Of a stretch of 64,000 nucleotides of DNA, positions 51,389 through 63,500 are shown one piece after another. The notes under the pieces are model-generated. The model was not told the DNA's origin. It made no database searches and saw only the letters and a program-made list of their open reading frames with translations. The translations under genes and the position numbers were made by a program. This stretch comes from Hevea brasiliensis. Lineage: Eukaryota > Streptophyta > Magnoliopsida > Malpighiales > Euphorbiaceae. The first letter of the stretch is position 1. Each line of letters opens with the position of its first letter. The DNA is taken from NCBI RefSeq assembly GCF_030052815.1, contig NC_079510.1:30333823-30397822 (forward strand), given 5' to 3'.

Positions 51389-51398
51389 TATATAAATA
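51389..51398 (+). promoter_or_regulatory. TATA box of the 51505 gene
   Basis: TATATAAATA, 107 bp before the start codon, which allows a 5' UTR of roughly 75-85 bases. A second TATA-like run (tatatataaa, about 51492) is too close to the ATG to be the promoter. Confidence 0.6.
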
Positions 51399-51504
51399 CG
51401 CTTTGAAACCTCATTATTTTGAAAAAACAATACAATATTGCGTCTCCGCTCCTAGCACGAGACTCACCTGATCCGCCAGCTCCCTTTCTCTGGTATATAT
51501 AAAC

Positions 51505-51969
51505 ATGACTGTCAACTCCATCCAAGAGACTCAAGATCGAGTCTCTGATCTTGGAATTCAACAGAAATCCAAGGATTTCTCTTTGCCGGAGATCATAGCT
51601 ACTGAATCTGCTCATCTCTCCAGGAAAATGGGAGTGAAGGACTGTACCGAGGCTGAGATGGATAGAGAGAGTGGAGGTTCATCGGAGGATAACGAGGAGT
51701 CGCCGAAATCTGTCGGCAAGTGGGGAAGGAATATAAGCAACATAGGTTTTGTGCATAGCCAGGTGTTGAGGATTAGAAAGGAGGATTCACATATCGGTGA
51801 AGATATTGGTGAGGGATTGAGCACCAAAGATAAGGTTATCAATGCAGGTTTTGGTCAGAATACGCAGCTTCGACGCGTGGCTTCGGCGGTGGATGTTGTT
51901 TTCTTTTCGAGGCCGATCTTGCCTTGCTCACCTCTTAGTGGGAAAACCATCAACAAAGCCGTGCCGTGA
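51505..51969 (+). CDS. Plant protein of unknown function, 154 residues
   Basis: The longest open frame in the window that is neither transposon nor an evident shadow. It begins ATGACTGTC shortly after a TATA-box promoter and ends TGA at 51967. The protein is hydrophilic and Ser/Glu-rich in the middle (DRESGGSSEDNEESPKSVG), with no signal peptide or membrane segment. A basic stretch follows (VGKWGRN, LRIRKED). The C-terminus is the most conserved-looking part: RRVASAVDVVFFSRPILPCSP followed by LSGKTINKAVP. I do not recognise the family with confidence. Base composition is far less AT-rich than the flanks, which supports real coding. A consensus-like donor just after the stop suggests a 3'-UTR intron. 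It could be a stress-regulated nuclear or cytosolic regulator, but that is only a guess from the promoter motifs. Confidence 0.7.
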   Translation: MTVNSIQETQDRVSDLGIQQKSKDFSLPEIIATESAHLSRKMGVKDCTEAEMDRESGGSSEDNEESPKSVGKWGRNISNIGFVHSQVLRIRKEDSHIGEDIGEGLSTKDKVINAGFGQNTQLRRVASAVDVVFFSRPILPCSPLSGKTINKAVP

Positions 51970-51992
51970 TAAGCTACTCCAATCAATTAAAG

Positions 51993-52585
51993 GTTCGTCT
52001 TCTTTCCTTGTTTTTCATGCTCGTTTAATTTTTTTGTTTTTCCCTTACTGTAGATTTCTTGAAAATCAACTGGCGATCGTATCGTAATTTTCATCTCTTT
52101 ATAATAATTATCTTTCATCTTTTCCTTTAGTTTTAATTTTCCGTTTGGATGCTAAGAAAACTATGGGAAATTCAAGCAAAGTACAAAAAAGAACTCCTAA
52201 GTAAAAGCTCTTGATTTTTTTTTTTTAATTTCCTTTAAAGGAACTGTTATCGTAGCACTCCATCGAAGGCATGTAAAATTTTAAGTTTTACATTTCTTGT
52301 TCTTTATCATTTCCATCACTTTCTTGGCCGATCTTCCGCGAAAACGTTTATCACGTGGTTGGTGACTTCACGCTAAAGAAAGATTCCGTTTGCAGATAAA
52401 CCCTACCGTTTTACCGCGTGGTGAATAGATGAGGTAGGGACTCTAAAGGATGGAAAATACATCTGATCTATTATAACTGGATCTTACCTATTCAAATTAT
52501 ATTTTGGGTAGATAATTTTTATTAATTTATTTTATAAAAAGAAATGGTGGGACCTACAGGCTGAAATGTGTTTTGTTTTTGGCAG
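51993..52585 (+). other. Probable 3'-UTR intron of the 51505 gene
   Basis: The donor aaag|gttcgt lies 24 bases after the stop codon. The acceptor tgtttttggcag|gagcag at 52585 follows a T-rich tract. The inside is AT-rich with T-rich runs, and the sequence after the acceptor is again GC-richer. Intron use is inferred. Confidence 0.5.
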
Positions 52586-52675
52586 GAGCAGCACGGCAGG
52601 TGGAAACTTGTGAGAGGAAGCCGTGAAATGGGATGTTTGGTTACAGTGGTGTTATAGTTATGGTTGTGGTTAAGG

Positions 52676-52678
52676 TTT

Positions 52679-52709
<31 letters not shown>
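52676..52709. repeat. (TTTC)8 microsatellite
   Basis: Tetranucleotide run in the probable second (untranslated) exon of the 51505 gene. Confidence 0.95.
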
Positions 52710-52809
52710 GAGACGCTATGGTTAGAAGCATAGAATTAGCCAATTAGGATGAATCTGTGAGATAATTTTGCCTGTAACCATCCTCTTTATGTACAGTGAA
52801 AGAAGAAAG

Positions 52810-54794
52810 AAGCGTATAGTAAATGATGAGCTCTTCTGAAGAAATCACGAATTTTAATAGTTTATTTTGACATAATGACTTCGATTGGAAGTCAAATTAG
52901 ATATTTCACTGTTCTGAAAATTTGAGTACTATTGAGACTTTATCTGATGCTGAGATTCTAAATTAAAAAAACAATTTTAAAAATATTATTTTAAATTTTG
53001 TTAAAAAATAATTTAAGAAAAATTATTTTGTTATTTTAAAATTTTTATAATTAAAATATATTAAATTTAATTTTAAATTAATTTTTAATATCATCTTATT
53101 AATATATTTAAAAAAATATTTTTTTCAATATTAATTTCAACAATAATATTAAATAGACCATAAATTACTCATTAGTAACGAATAATTATAACCACTTTTT
53201 TAAAAATTTCTATTTATAATAATAATAATAATAATAATAATTAGACGTTAATTCTAAATTAATTAAAATTAATTATATAGATATTTTTATTATTTAATTT
53301 TATTAGACACCAAAATATGCATGAGCAAGCTAAATTAATTAAAATTGGTTTTACTTTATTGATGTTGTGAAAATTATGCAACTGTTCGGAATTAGCTATT
53401 ACAGCTACTGTTGAAAAAACATGCATGCATGATTGGCTCAGCCACTTCTTGGAAACAACTAATGCCATGCTAGGCAAAATAAACTTTGTTTTCCGTGTTG
53501 GCTCAATTAAGATCAAGCCTAATTGATTGATTAGCTATAGCGACTACTCCAAGCCTGGTCAAAAATATCATTATTGTATATAATATTTTATCATATGAAG
53601 CTTCTAAGCAAATAAATTTCAAGTTTGGCCTACTAATCCCATTTTAGGAAAAATTAATCTTGATTACGTCAAGTAGGATTGAACCTAATGCTAAAATTTT
53701 TTATTTGGGGAGGTTTAAATAACCATTTGTGATAGCTGATACGTTTTGATAAAATAATTATTTATTAGTTTAATATTTATAAATAATTTTGTTGGGTAAA
53801 AAATAAATTTGGAAAATTTTATTTTATCATTACCAAAATTTGATAAGAATATTTCAAAATCCAACTTAATTATGACTACTTTATTATTCATGAAGTCTTA
53901 AGAATTAGTATCCTTTAGATTAGCTTAGCACATTTTATTTTTAATTATGTTAATTTTTTTTTTTTATTTTGATAGTAATTTCAATTTTAGGAATAAGTCT
54001 TATTTATTATTAGCAATCTTGCCATATTAATTTCAATTTTGACATTTTTTAATAAATTTATTTAAATTTGTCCTTCCTTTTCTTTATTATTTACAATTAG
54101 TAATCTTCCCTTTTTCGTTCAATTCATTCAAATAAAATAACAAATTAAAAAAAAAAAAAAATTCTCTCCCTTTCCATTGCTAATAAATTTTTAAGTTGTC
54201 AAGTCTTTTGCCTCTCATTAAATTCCCTTTCCCACCCCATCTTTTGTCCAATATCCATGCAACTGGGTCTCACACTCAGTCAATGGGGCCAAAGTATGTC
54301 TTCCCACTTATTATATTTTTTTTCCTCAAAAAATAACATATAATTTTTCTTCTCTAAACCTGACTTACTATGAATTCAAGATACAAGATATATGATGGAA
54401 TCCGGTTATTAAATACATGGATCCCACATATTTACATCTTGAATTAATAGTGGATCAGATCTAGGTAAAAATTTCTCGTACGACCCATGTATTTAATAAG
54501 TGAGTCTCACTATATATTTTATATATTAAATATTGAATTTAGATAAAAAAAATCCATAAATAAATTATATGACTCCCCACATTTCCTTATCGAGCATAAA
54601 TGATGAAAATAAATTTAAAACCAAACAACTTTTTATTGCAACTGTAGACAGTTCAGTAATAACTGAATATATATTAAATTTGAGAGATTTAAATTTGACT
54701 CTTCTCCTCCACCTTTTTATTGTTTAGAAAAAAAAAATGCAAGAAAATGAGTTTGTTGATAATTTAAAAATAAAAATACAGAAGGATGGAGAAA
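52810..54794. other. Intergenic AT-rich DNA
   Basis: No gene or complete transposon seen. It contains an (AAT)8 run at 53218-53241 and poly-A/T tracts. Confidence 0.6.
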
Positions 54795-55173
54795 TTACTG
54801 ATGAAGCAAGTGCTGCAATTTTCTTGGTATAGTATCTGAAGAAGAAGTCATTAGCTCACTAATTCTCTTACTCAGTTCATCAATCTCTCCATGTAATCTC
54901 TTAATGTGATTGCATGTTTTCTCCAGAATCTGAACTCTAGATTCCTAAAATGTTGAGTCAAAATCAAACTCAAACTCAAAAATTGAGAAAAAAATTAAAT
55001 GCATGTACTCTTAAATCATACATACAAGAAAAATTAGCATGCTATAATTGAAAACATACCTTGGATGCATTGCTTTGGAGCAGCCCTGCAGATAACAGAG
55101 GTTGAAGATGCAAAATAAGGGCTTCAATTTCATGTTCTTGATGATCAGGTTTTGATCTCCTCCGTCCAGACAT
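54795..55173 (-). CDS. Atypical (non-DNA-binding) bHLH of PRE/KIDARI type, 87 residues, two exons
   Basis: Exon 1 is 55060-55173 (38 codons, MSGRRRSKPD ... LLQSNASK). The intron is 54945-55059 (donor AAG|gtatgt, acceptor ttttag|GAA). Exon 2 is 54795-54944 (49 codons plus TAA). The frame is continuous across the splice. The protein has the layout of the PRE/ILI family: a short basic-poor N-terminus, helix 1 (EIEALILHLQPLL), loop, SNASK, then helix 2 (ILEKTCNHIKRLHGEIDELSKRISEL). The usual length is about 90-95 residues. It lacks the Glu-Arg DNA-contact pattern, so it should act by dimerising with and titrating other HLH repressors in brassinosteroid/gibberellin/light growth control (family knowledge). 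The intron position after the ASK box also fits the family. A TATA box stands upstream at 55229. The two short exons had to be read separately to see it. Confidence 0.9.
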
Positions 55174-55228
55174 TGATCACAGAGCTTTCGGGTTTTTTAT
55201 GAAATCTGGTGTAATCCAAGGGAAGGAA

Positions 55229-55236
55229 TTTATATA
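55229..55236 (-). promoter_or_regulatory. TATA box of the bHLH gene
   Basis: The minus strand reads TATATAAA within ctgtatataaattcc, 56 bases upstream of the ATG at 55173. A short 5' UTR of about 25 bases is implied. Confidence 0.65.
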
Positions 55237-55419
55237 CAGTAGGAATGTCTTTTGGTGAGGAAGCAAATCAACACAAATTTTATTTTTTCGTTAGTTAGGA
55301 TGGTGGGATCCATTTAGTTGGTTCCACCAGTAGTTAGACAAATTAAATGGGCCCCTGTGAATGAATTATTTGAGGCTGTTTGATTCTTGTGGCTTCTGAC
55401 CTTTTTGTTGTTATCTGTT

Positions 55420-55421
<2 letters not shown>

Positions 55422-55488
<67 letters not shown>
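55422..55488. repeat. (AT)33 microsatellite upstream of the bHLH gene
   Basis: Perfect 67-bp AT run, about 185 bp upstream of the TATA box. The open frames across it are artefacts of the repeat (runs of Ile-Tyr). An (AAT)7 run follows at 55561-55583. Confidence 0.97.
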
Positions 55489-55490
<2 letters not shown>

Positions 55491-55599
55491 CCATGCGAAG
55501 GGTTGTTGAATGGAATTAATTATTTGGGGGTTGAATTGCAATGGAACCATGCATTTTTAAAATAATAATAATAATAATAATAAGTGTGACTAAAAAACT

Positions 55600-56574
55600 A
55601 GAACACCATGTGTTAGTTTGAAAGTAAATATTAAATAGAGGGTAAATTTTTTCAATGTGGAGGAGAGAGGAAGCCAGCAGATGCAATTGATGCTAGCATC
55701 CAACGGTCTTAATGGTCACTTCTCTCGAGTGCTTGCCACTTCTACGACTAACCTCTGCCATATGATGGCCTCCAGTGCAAAGTTAGACGCTACTATATAT
55801 GAGTAGTGACTAACGAGAGTGGCCAAAACTTAGATGGTTATAACTAATAAAAATTTATAAATTGAATTTTTATCAAAAAATAATCAATATACATTATTTT
55901 TTTTTATAAATCATGTATCTAATTAAATTTAAATAATTAAGAAAACTTAACAAGTAGGATATACACTATATCTAGGTCAATAGATTCACTCCATATATCC
56001 AATTTAAGATCTAAAATTTTGCAATATAATCGTTTGAATATCAGACTAAATATGCTTTATTGCGTCGATTAATTACTTATAAATTAAAGTACATAAAAAC
56101 ATAAATTTATTGAAACATTTTATCAAACATGTTGAAGACGAAAATAAGAAAAAAAAAATTGAAAAGTTAATTTGCTATTAGAACAATAACAACATTGGGT
56201 TAATATCTAAAATTATGAAATACTTAAATCTCAGCTAAAATAATTGTTTTTTTTTCTAGTTAATTTTCTAAAATTGCAAACCCCAACTCATAAACCAAAA
56301 TTAAAAACAATGAGAATTGAGATCTAAAAATTCAGTCAATAAGCAAGAAATAGAGAACAATGCATGTACCTTAATTCTATCATTTAATTTTACCAAAAGC
56401 AATGATGAGAATAAAGGAGAACATAAATGTGCACAGATTTTAAAGTATATATCGTTTTAGTTTTTTTTTTCTCTTGTTATATTCCATTATCTTTTTTTTC
56501 TTATTATATCTTTATTTTTAATATTTTTTATTTCTAAAATATTTTAAATAGATACCCACACTTTGTAATATTTA

Positions 56575-56630
<56 letters not shown>

Positions 56631-59600
56631 CTTTTAAAATATTTTTTAGTCTAATAATATCTTTAACTCTATAATAATGATGATCATTTTTTATTTTCAT
56701 TTTTATTTTTGTTATTAATATTATTATTTAAAAAAAATATATCTATTTTTCAAAAAAAAAATTGGAGGGCCAAAAAAACTCCATTTGATATGATCTTATT
56801 CTTCTTGAATTAATACATTACAATTATATATACTAAATTTATTTTTTTTTAAAAATGGAGGGGTTGGGAAGTGCCAAGTCCCCCAACCTTGTTCCTTAGT
56901 CCGACCGTGACCGTGCATGGAGATTCCTGTCACCTAAACTTGACATGACGGCTTAATACCAGATACTACTTATAATAACATCCAGCAATTAAATTTCAAT
57001 TTAAACCCTCATCCTCCCTCCACCCGTCTCCCAACAACTCTACATATTTTCCCCTACATCTCCAACATATCCCCAACCCGTAACACAACAGAAAGACCCT
57101 CGTCTCCTCCTGCATTCTCAAACTCTCAAATCCCATTCACCATTTGTCTCAACTCTCACCTCCTTTCATTTTGCATTCAAGAAGTTCTCTCATCTCTCTC
57201 ACTCACACGTTGAAGAGATAGAGGAGGCAGTTGATATAATGAAATAAAATGTTAGGCGTATTAAAAATAAGAAAGACTATATTATAATTCAAAAGTAAGG
57301 ATTTTAAATATTTGTTATTAACTAGTTTTTTTCATTGTGCTCATAACCCGTGATTTAATCTATTTTTATAAAACTTTTATTAATTTTGTATATATAATAT
57401 AATATTATTATAATATATTTATTTTCAATTACTAATTAAATTTAGTCATTCACTATCATAATAACAAATAATCATGATTATATTTTACTACTGATTAAAG
57501 TTGATGCGTATTTTAAATTTTTATATATGTATATATAAACTTTAACCATTTAATCTCTACCTGTGTTCTTTAAAAAAAAACTATTGTAATTTATTAAATG
57601 ATTAATGTCAAAAAGTTTTTAAGTTTTTATATTACCATTAACATATTCAAGACTGTTATATTACTACAAAACATTTTACATAAAAATAATTTTAAAAAAA
57701 TAGATATATAAAGAGAAATTTTAATTTCTTATGTAGGTTCAAATTGAACAAATTCCTTCATGACAAAAATAAATACAAGCAAGTTAATAGAAACCAAACA
57801 ATAGTATGGAATGAGAGTGAGAAAGAGATGTCAAAAGGTTTAAAGAGAAACCTTAGAGTAACTTACATTATCACAGAAATACACCACGCTAAGAACAGAA
57901 ATTTCTGCGCACATCATCCTAGTTGAGAAGCAACAAACCAACTTTAATTAGAATAAAGTAGTTTGATAATTTTTTTAATCTATTTTTTAACTTAATTAAC
58001 TTATCAAATTAAAATAGAAATATATTAAGAAAGGACCTCAAAAAAAAAAAAAAAACCTCTTTTTTTCCTCTTGTTTCCACGTATATTTTTTTTTTAAATT
58101 ATAAGTGTTAGCTTAGTTGTATTTAGATTAGGATTTTTTTTAGTATATTTTTTATTATATATTTTCTATTTTGGTTAGTTTTATTCACTTAAAATATATT
58201 AATTTATTTATCAAATTAAAACTCTTATAATTAATATATTTATAATTATACAAATATTAGAAAAATAATTTTATAAAGATAATAAAAATTATGTAGTATA
58301 CATTAAGTTTCAATAGTAGCACTCTACTTTCAAAAATAAAAATAAAAACTAGTAGAACTTTAAGTTACAAAATTTTTTAATAAATTATAATAAAATTACG
58401 AATTAGTAAATAAGATCACTCTTATATAGTATCTAAAAGGTTGATTTCTATCGTGCTTTCAAGAGTTTGGGTCCTACTTTAGTTACATTTCATTTTCAAG
58501 CAAATTAATGTTTTTAATAAAAAAATTACTTAATTAATTTTTAATAGCCAACTAAAATTAGTCCTTTATTGTCATAATATTAAATTATTATGGGTATTTT
58601 AAATAATTTCAATATTTCCCCTCATTCCCACTTTTATATAATTAAAATAAGTTATTTATTTTATATTACAAGTCTTTAAATGTTTAGAATGATTAAAAAA
58701 ATAAACTAGTGGAAGTGAGATTTTCATTAATTTTATTTTAATAAATTAAATAATTTTTAATGAATTAATAATACTTGTACGGTTGAGATTACAGAATTAT
58801 ATTATATTAGAAATTATTATAGAATTTTTGGTATAAATAGAATTATTATTAAAATAATATTAAAATTTTAGTTTATATTAAATATAGTAATATTTGATAT
58901 TGAAATTATTTATGGATTTAGCGACTTGTCATTGCTAAAAATTATTGGTAACAAAATAGTACAAAGCCTCACGTTGCAAAAACTTTTAGCGACGAATAAG
59001 TTGTCCCATATATTCCTTTTTATTGATATTTTTATGATTAATATATATAATTAATTAATGTCATTTACAAATTTTTTCCATTATTTATATATAAAAAAAA
59101 TTAGTTATTAAATAGAATTCAACCTAATTAAGGGTGATCTTCTAATCTAAGTTAGGATAATATATTCTTTTTTCTTTTGCTTTAATGTTGCTTTTTTTTT
59201 TCTTAATTATTTATGTAATTGTATTTATATTAGAATTTATTGATTATGAATTTTAAATTTATATAAACTTTAAATTAATTTAAATAATAAAAATATAAAT
59301 TAAATTAGTATTTTTAAAAATAAAATAGTTCTTTGTTGTCATTATAATAAATTAACATGGGTATTTTTGTCAAACCCAATTTTCCCCACATATTTATATA
59401 TATTGTAGATAATTTTTTTAGAGTTTGTTTACTAACTCAAAAATCAATTAATTTTATGATTAATGCGAAAATGTCAGATTATGACATAATTAATATTTCT
59501 AAGTGTCATAATTTTTTTTTTTCATTTTGACATAATTTGTAATATTTCTTTTTATGTTGGGAGCATTTTGTAATAAATTTATATTATTGTGGAATAGCAA

Positions 59601-60176
59601 ACAAACTTTGAAAAAATTTAAGAATAAAAATGTAAAAGGATTTTTTATTGTAAGTTGCATATAAAATAGTCTATTTTAATTTGAAAAAAGTAAAACTAAG
59701 CATAAAAATTGGAACGTGGTGTAGATGTAGTAATTTGTACGACTAAAAATCAATTGGAAAAATTCTGATTTATTATCATTTTTATTAAATTGTCCTCAGC
59801 AATGAAAAAAAAAATATAAATTTGTTTTTTATGCGTACTCATGAAGATATTAAAAGCAATTAAAGGTGTGTAGCTTTATTGATTATATAAAAAAGTTGTT
59901 TCTTGAAAAAATAATTTAGCTTACTAACAGTTCAAGAAATGTGCGGACATGTCAGATACTGTGATTACGCTTTGATTTCTGGATCAAGTGACTATAAGAA
60001 CTAACTGCACTGAATGCAATTTCATCAATCACTCTCCAAAATCGAAAGGCAAGTAAATTGGAAATCAAAAGAACGCTTTGATTAATTGAGAAGAGTGTAC
60101 AAGGTTTAAAATTAAATGCAAGAGCTTTGAAAAAATAAATGACCGATAAAATAAAGATAAAAGACTACTAGAGTCT
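55600..60176. other. Intergenic AT-rich DNA, no supported gene
   Basis: No coding region could be supported. It includes an (ATT)18 run at 56574-56628 and a C/T-rich stretch at about 57000-57215 that resembles a plant 5' UTR but is followed only by ATG AAA TAA. The 60-residue frame at 57744 shows no family features. Confidence 0.55.
56574..56628. repeat. (ATT)18 microsatellite
   Basis: Perfect trinucleotide run of about 55 bp. Confidence 0.95.
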
Positions 60177-60503
60177 TATCGCACCTTACCTCTCTATAAG
60201 TCGTGACATGATCCTGTAACATATCTAATAAATTACCGAATTTCGCCTCCCAATAATCTATTAAATATATTTTAAAATAAATTCAATTCATTTTAAAGTT
60301 TGAAGTGATGATAAATAGTTATTGAAGTGCTTTTTAAATGAGGTTTATTCCATAAATTTTATTTTGAATTAATTTGGCATTTTTAGAATTTTACAAAAAT
60401 TTTGGCATGGTTACGACCAAAATTCAAGAAAACAGTTCTTCTTTTCATCTATAAAACAAACAATTTATGATAGTGCACAAAATAAATCTCAACATTTCCA
60501 TTA
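60177..60503 (-). repeat. Diverged fragment of a Gypsy-C-family LTR end
   Basis: tatcgcaccttacctctc, then aattaccgaatttcgcctcc and a later aaaacagttcttc, parallel both the reverse complement of the Gypsy-C LTR terminus and the adjacent LTR starting at 60504, in the same order and orientation. Only the terminal about 0.33 kb is present, and it is more decayed than its neighbour. Confidence 0.8.
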
Positions 60504-63500
60504 TGTCACACCCTACTCCTCGTAAGATGTAACATGCTCCCGTAGTACACCTAATGAATTACCGTACTTCGCCTACCGGTTCCATTAAATATACTACAAG
60601 GGATTTTAAAAAAATTTTCGTTCATTTTTAAATTGGTAGGTAAAATTTTTTTTTTTTCAGATATTAAAAACCTTTATTTAAAGTCCAAACATAAGTTAAA
60701 TTTTTAGATATTTAAAATCTCCACAATTTTTATAAAAATTTCGGCAAAGTGTCGTCTGTATTTTAAGAAAACGGTTCTTCAAAACCTGAAAATAAAGACA
60801 CTTCCAATATTTTTCTCAATCACAACTCCATTATTTAATCTCATTTCACAAATCAACACAATCAACTCAACATACAGTTTAAATTAAATCAAACATTGAA
60901 ATATCTCATTAAGATAACAAAATTAATATTTACATTCATGAAATCATAAAAAAAATTTAGTAGTGCAAAACTTTATAATTACATAAAATCTCAAGATAAC
61001 CTTATAATAATTTGTATTTCATTACAATCCAAAAATATATTACAAAAGAGATGGTACAACTGCTCAAATTAAATTTTATACATATAATTACAGAATTACA
61101 TTAAAATCTAAAGTACAAGGGTATACCTATGATATACCCGAAGATAGTCTCACTATGTCTTTCAGAAATCTTACTCGGCTGCTTTATTATTCCTTTCACT
61201 TGCGACAGCATACAAAGCTATCGCTGAGTGGTGAACTCAGTGGTGCACAAACTAATAATTTAAAATTTAATACAAGTTATGCTTGATAATTCATAACAAA
61301 TAAAAATTTAAAATTTCTAAATTCTTCAAAATTCATAACATTCAGAAATCAATATTTTCATTCATGCAAATTATTCATTTGAATAACATTTTGATCAAAT
61401 AGTAACTATTTATCTACATTTCTTTTAAATCTTGAAATAATACAAAAATATTTTGAATCACTTACAAATTATTTATTTCAACCACAATTTATCAAACTAT
61501 GCATAATTTAAAGGACGTTGCCAATAATTCACACAGTTGAACTCATGACCCAAAATTCAAATAGATGCCGTGTTGTACACCACGACATTTCACACTCTCC
61601 TAATAACCGAGGCTAAAAGGGAGGAACAAATACTAGCTAGTATATATGAGTACTTATTCAAACTCTTCCCCAACTGGCAAGCCAGAGAGGAAGGAACTCG
61701 CCCCATCTAGTGGAGGAGATATCTCACTAGACAAGCTAATGATAATTCACAACATATTTTGCCATGTCAATTATGGTTTCAAATCATATTCAAATAATTT
61801 CTATTTATAAAGTGTTTACAAATCATTAACATAATTAATCATCATAAATTCATGCTCAAGGTTGGCAACACATCAAACTTAAAATTTACAATCCTCAAAA
61901 CTATGCAATAAATCTTTAAATGCATAAGAAAATTTATATTTAATTTATACAATTTCATTCAAAAAAATTAAAATCCTCAACACAACAAAATTATAAATCA
62001 TAAAATAAACTTGTTCAAATCAATTTAGAAGTGAAAAGTAACAAAATAGTTAGTTGTGCACAAACCTTAAGCGAGTCGCCTCTTGGCCTTGACTCGATTC
62101 CTCGGGTTCTTTCCCGGTGTTTTTTTCCACTGAAACATACAGTTTTACAGTGTTTCAGTACTATAACTTAGCATAAATTCAAAAATAAATTTAAATTCAC
62201 TTTTACCTAACTCTAATGTGCTAAACTTGATGTTCTTTAAAATTTGTGTTTTGGGTTACTATTCACGATACTATTCAAGTCAATTTGTTGACTTTCTAAG
62301 GCTTAATAGGTATGAGAATTCCAACTTCACCCACATACCACATTTTTGTTACTAAATTTGTTAGTTTTGGTTGTTTACTCAAATTCTAAGTCTTTTAGGC
62401 AAATTTGCAAATTTTCAGTTTTGGTGTCTTATGTTACACTGTTTCATTGGTCATTTTTCCGTTAGAATTTAACAAAACTTTCTTCATTGAAAATGTTCCC
62501 TATTGTCTTAACTTTATTCTCCTTTTTGAATCACTCCATTTGGAGTTTTGTAGCTCAAGTTATAGCCATTTGAGTCATGGCTTCTGGATTAGACTTAACC
62601 CAGATTTCTGAGCACCAAACTAGTTCTGGCAGTTTTAGGTCACCAACTTTGGGTGGCCAAATGACTTGGTTAAGGGCATAACTTGGGTTTGTGTTCTTCA
62701 TAAAAGTTTTAGGTCTATGTCTCAGCTGTCCACTGGTAAAATTTCAGGTCATTTAGACCTACCTAGCCCAAGTTATGGCCACCAAGTTATGGCCAAATGA
62801 ACAAACACTATCCCTTTGGTCATTTTTGTACAGGTCAGACTGCATAAATCCGGATTTGGCCAATTTGTTCACTATGCTATGGTCACTTTCTGGGCATGAT
62901 TCCTAAATAAAAAATAGTCCATTTTGTGTCTATTTTCATTCCCAATTAGCCTAATACCAATTGGACTTGTAGATTTTCAGTTTTGGTCCCTCAAAGGAAC
63001 CTTGGTCCTGCTGCCTGCAGCATAACCTAAGCAACCCGAATTTGCATTTGGTTCCAACACTTCTAACATACTCCAATTGGTCTCAAATGACCATTTCTCA
63101 CCTCAAACCAAGTCCAACACACCATTTAACACATTCTCACATTTTTCTTTAATTTTTCACATGTTCAAAACCCTAGCTACACCCAAAGTTCAACCTAATA
63201 CAATTTAAAGTGTGTATTTATATTCTATACACCTAATTCACCTCAAATAACTATTCAAAACCATCAAACTCATTCATATCAAACCCTAACCCTAGCTGGA
63301 TGAATTTTCTATTTGGTCCCTCAATAATTATTTTGTTATGATTTTAAGTTACTTTCTAAGTTAATTAAACTAAGAACATGGAAATTGAACAAAAGAATTC
63401 AAATTTACATACTAACCTTTATTTGGTTTTCCAATCACTAATTTTCTTCCCTTTGTTCTTCTTTCTTGCTTCTTCAATCTCCTCTTCTAGTTGCCCAAAC

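Noticed and set aside
55314..55565. Open frames rich in Ile-Tyr on both strands
   Set aside because: They are translations of the (AT)33 microsatellite.
57000..57250. C/T-rich stretch followed by ATG, as if a 5' UTR
   Set aside because: The ATG is followed at once by AAA TAA and no spliced coding continuation could be found.
57744..57926. 60-residue Lys/Asn-rich frame
   Set aside because: Short, composition follows the local AT bias, no promoter or family motif.
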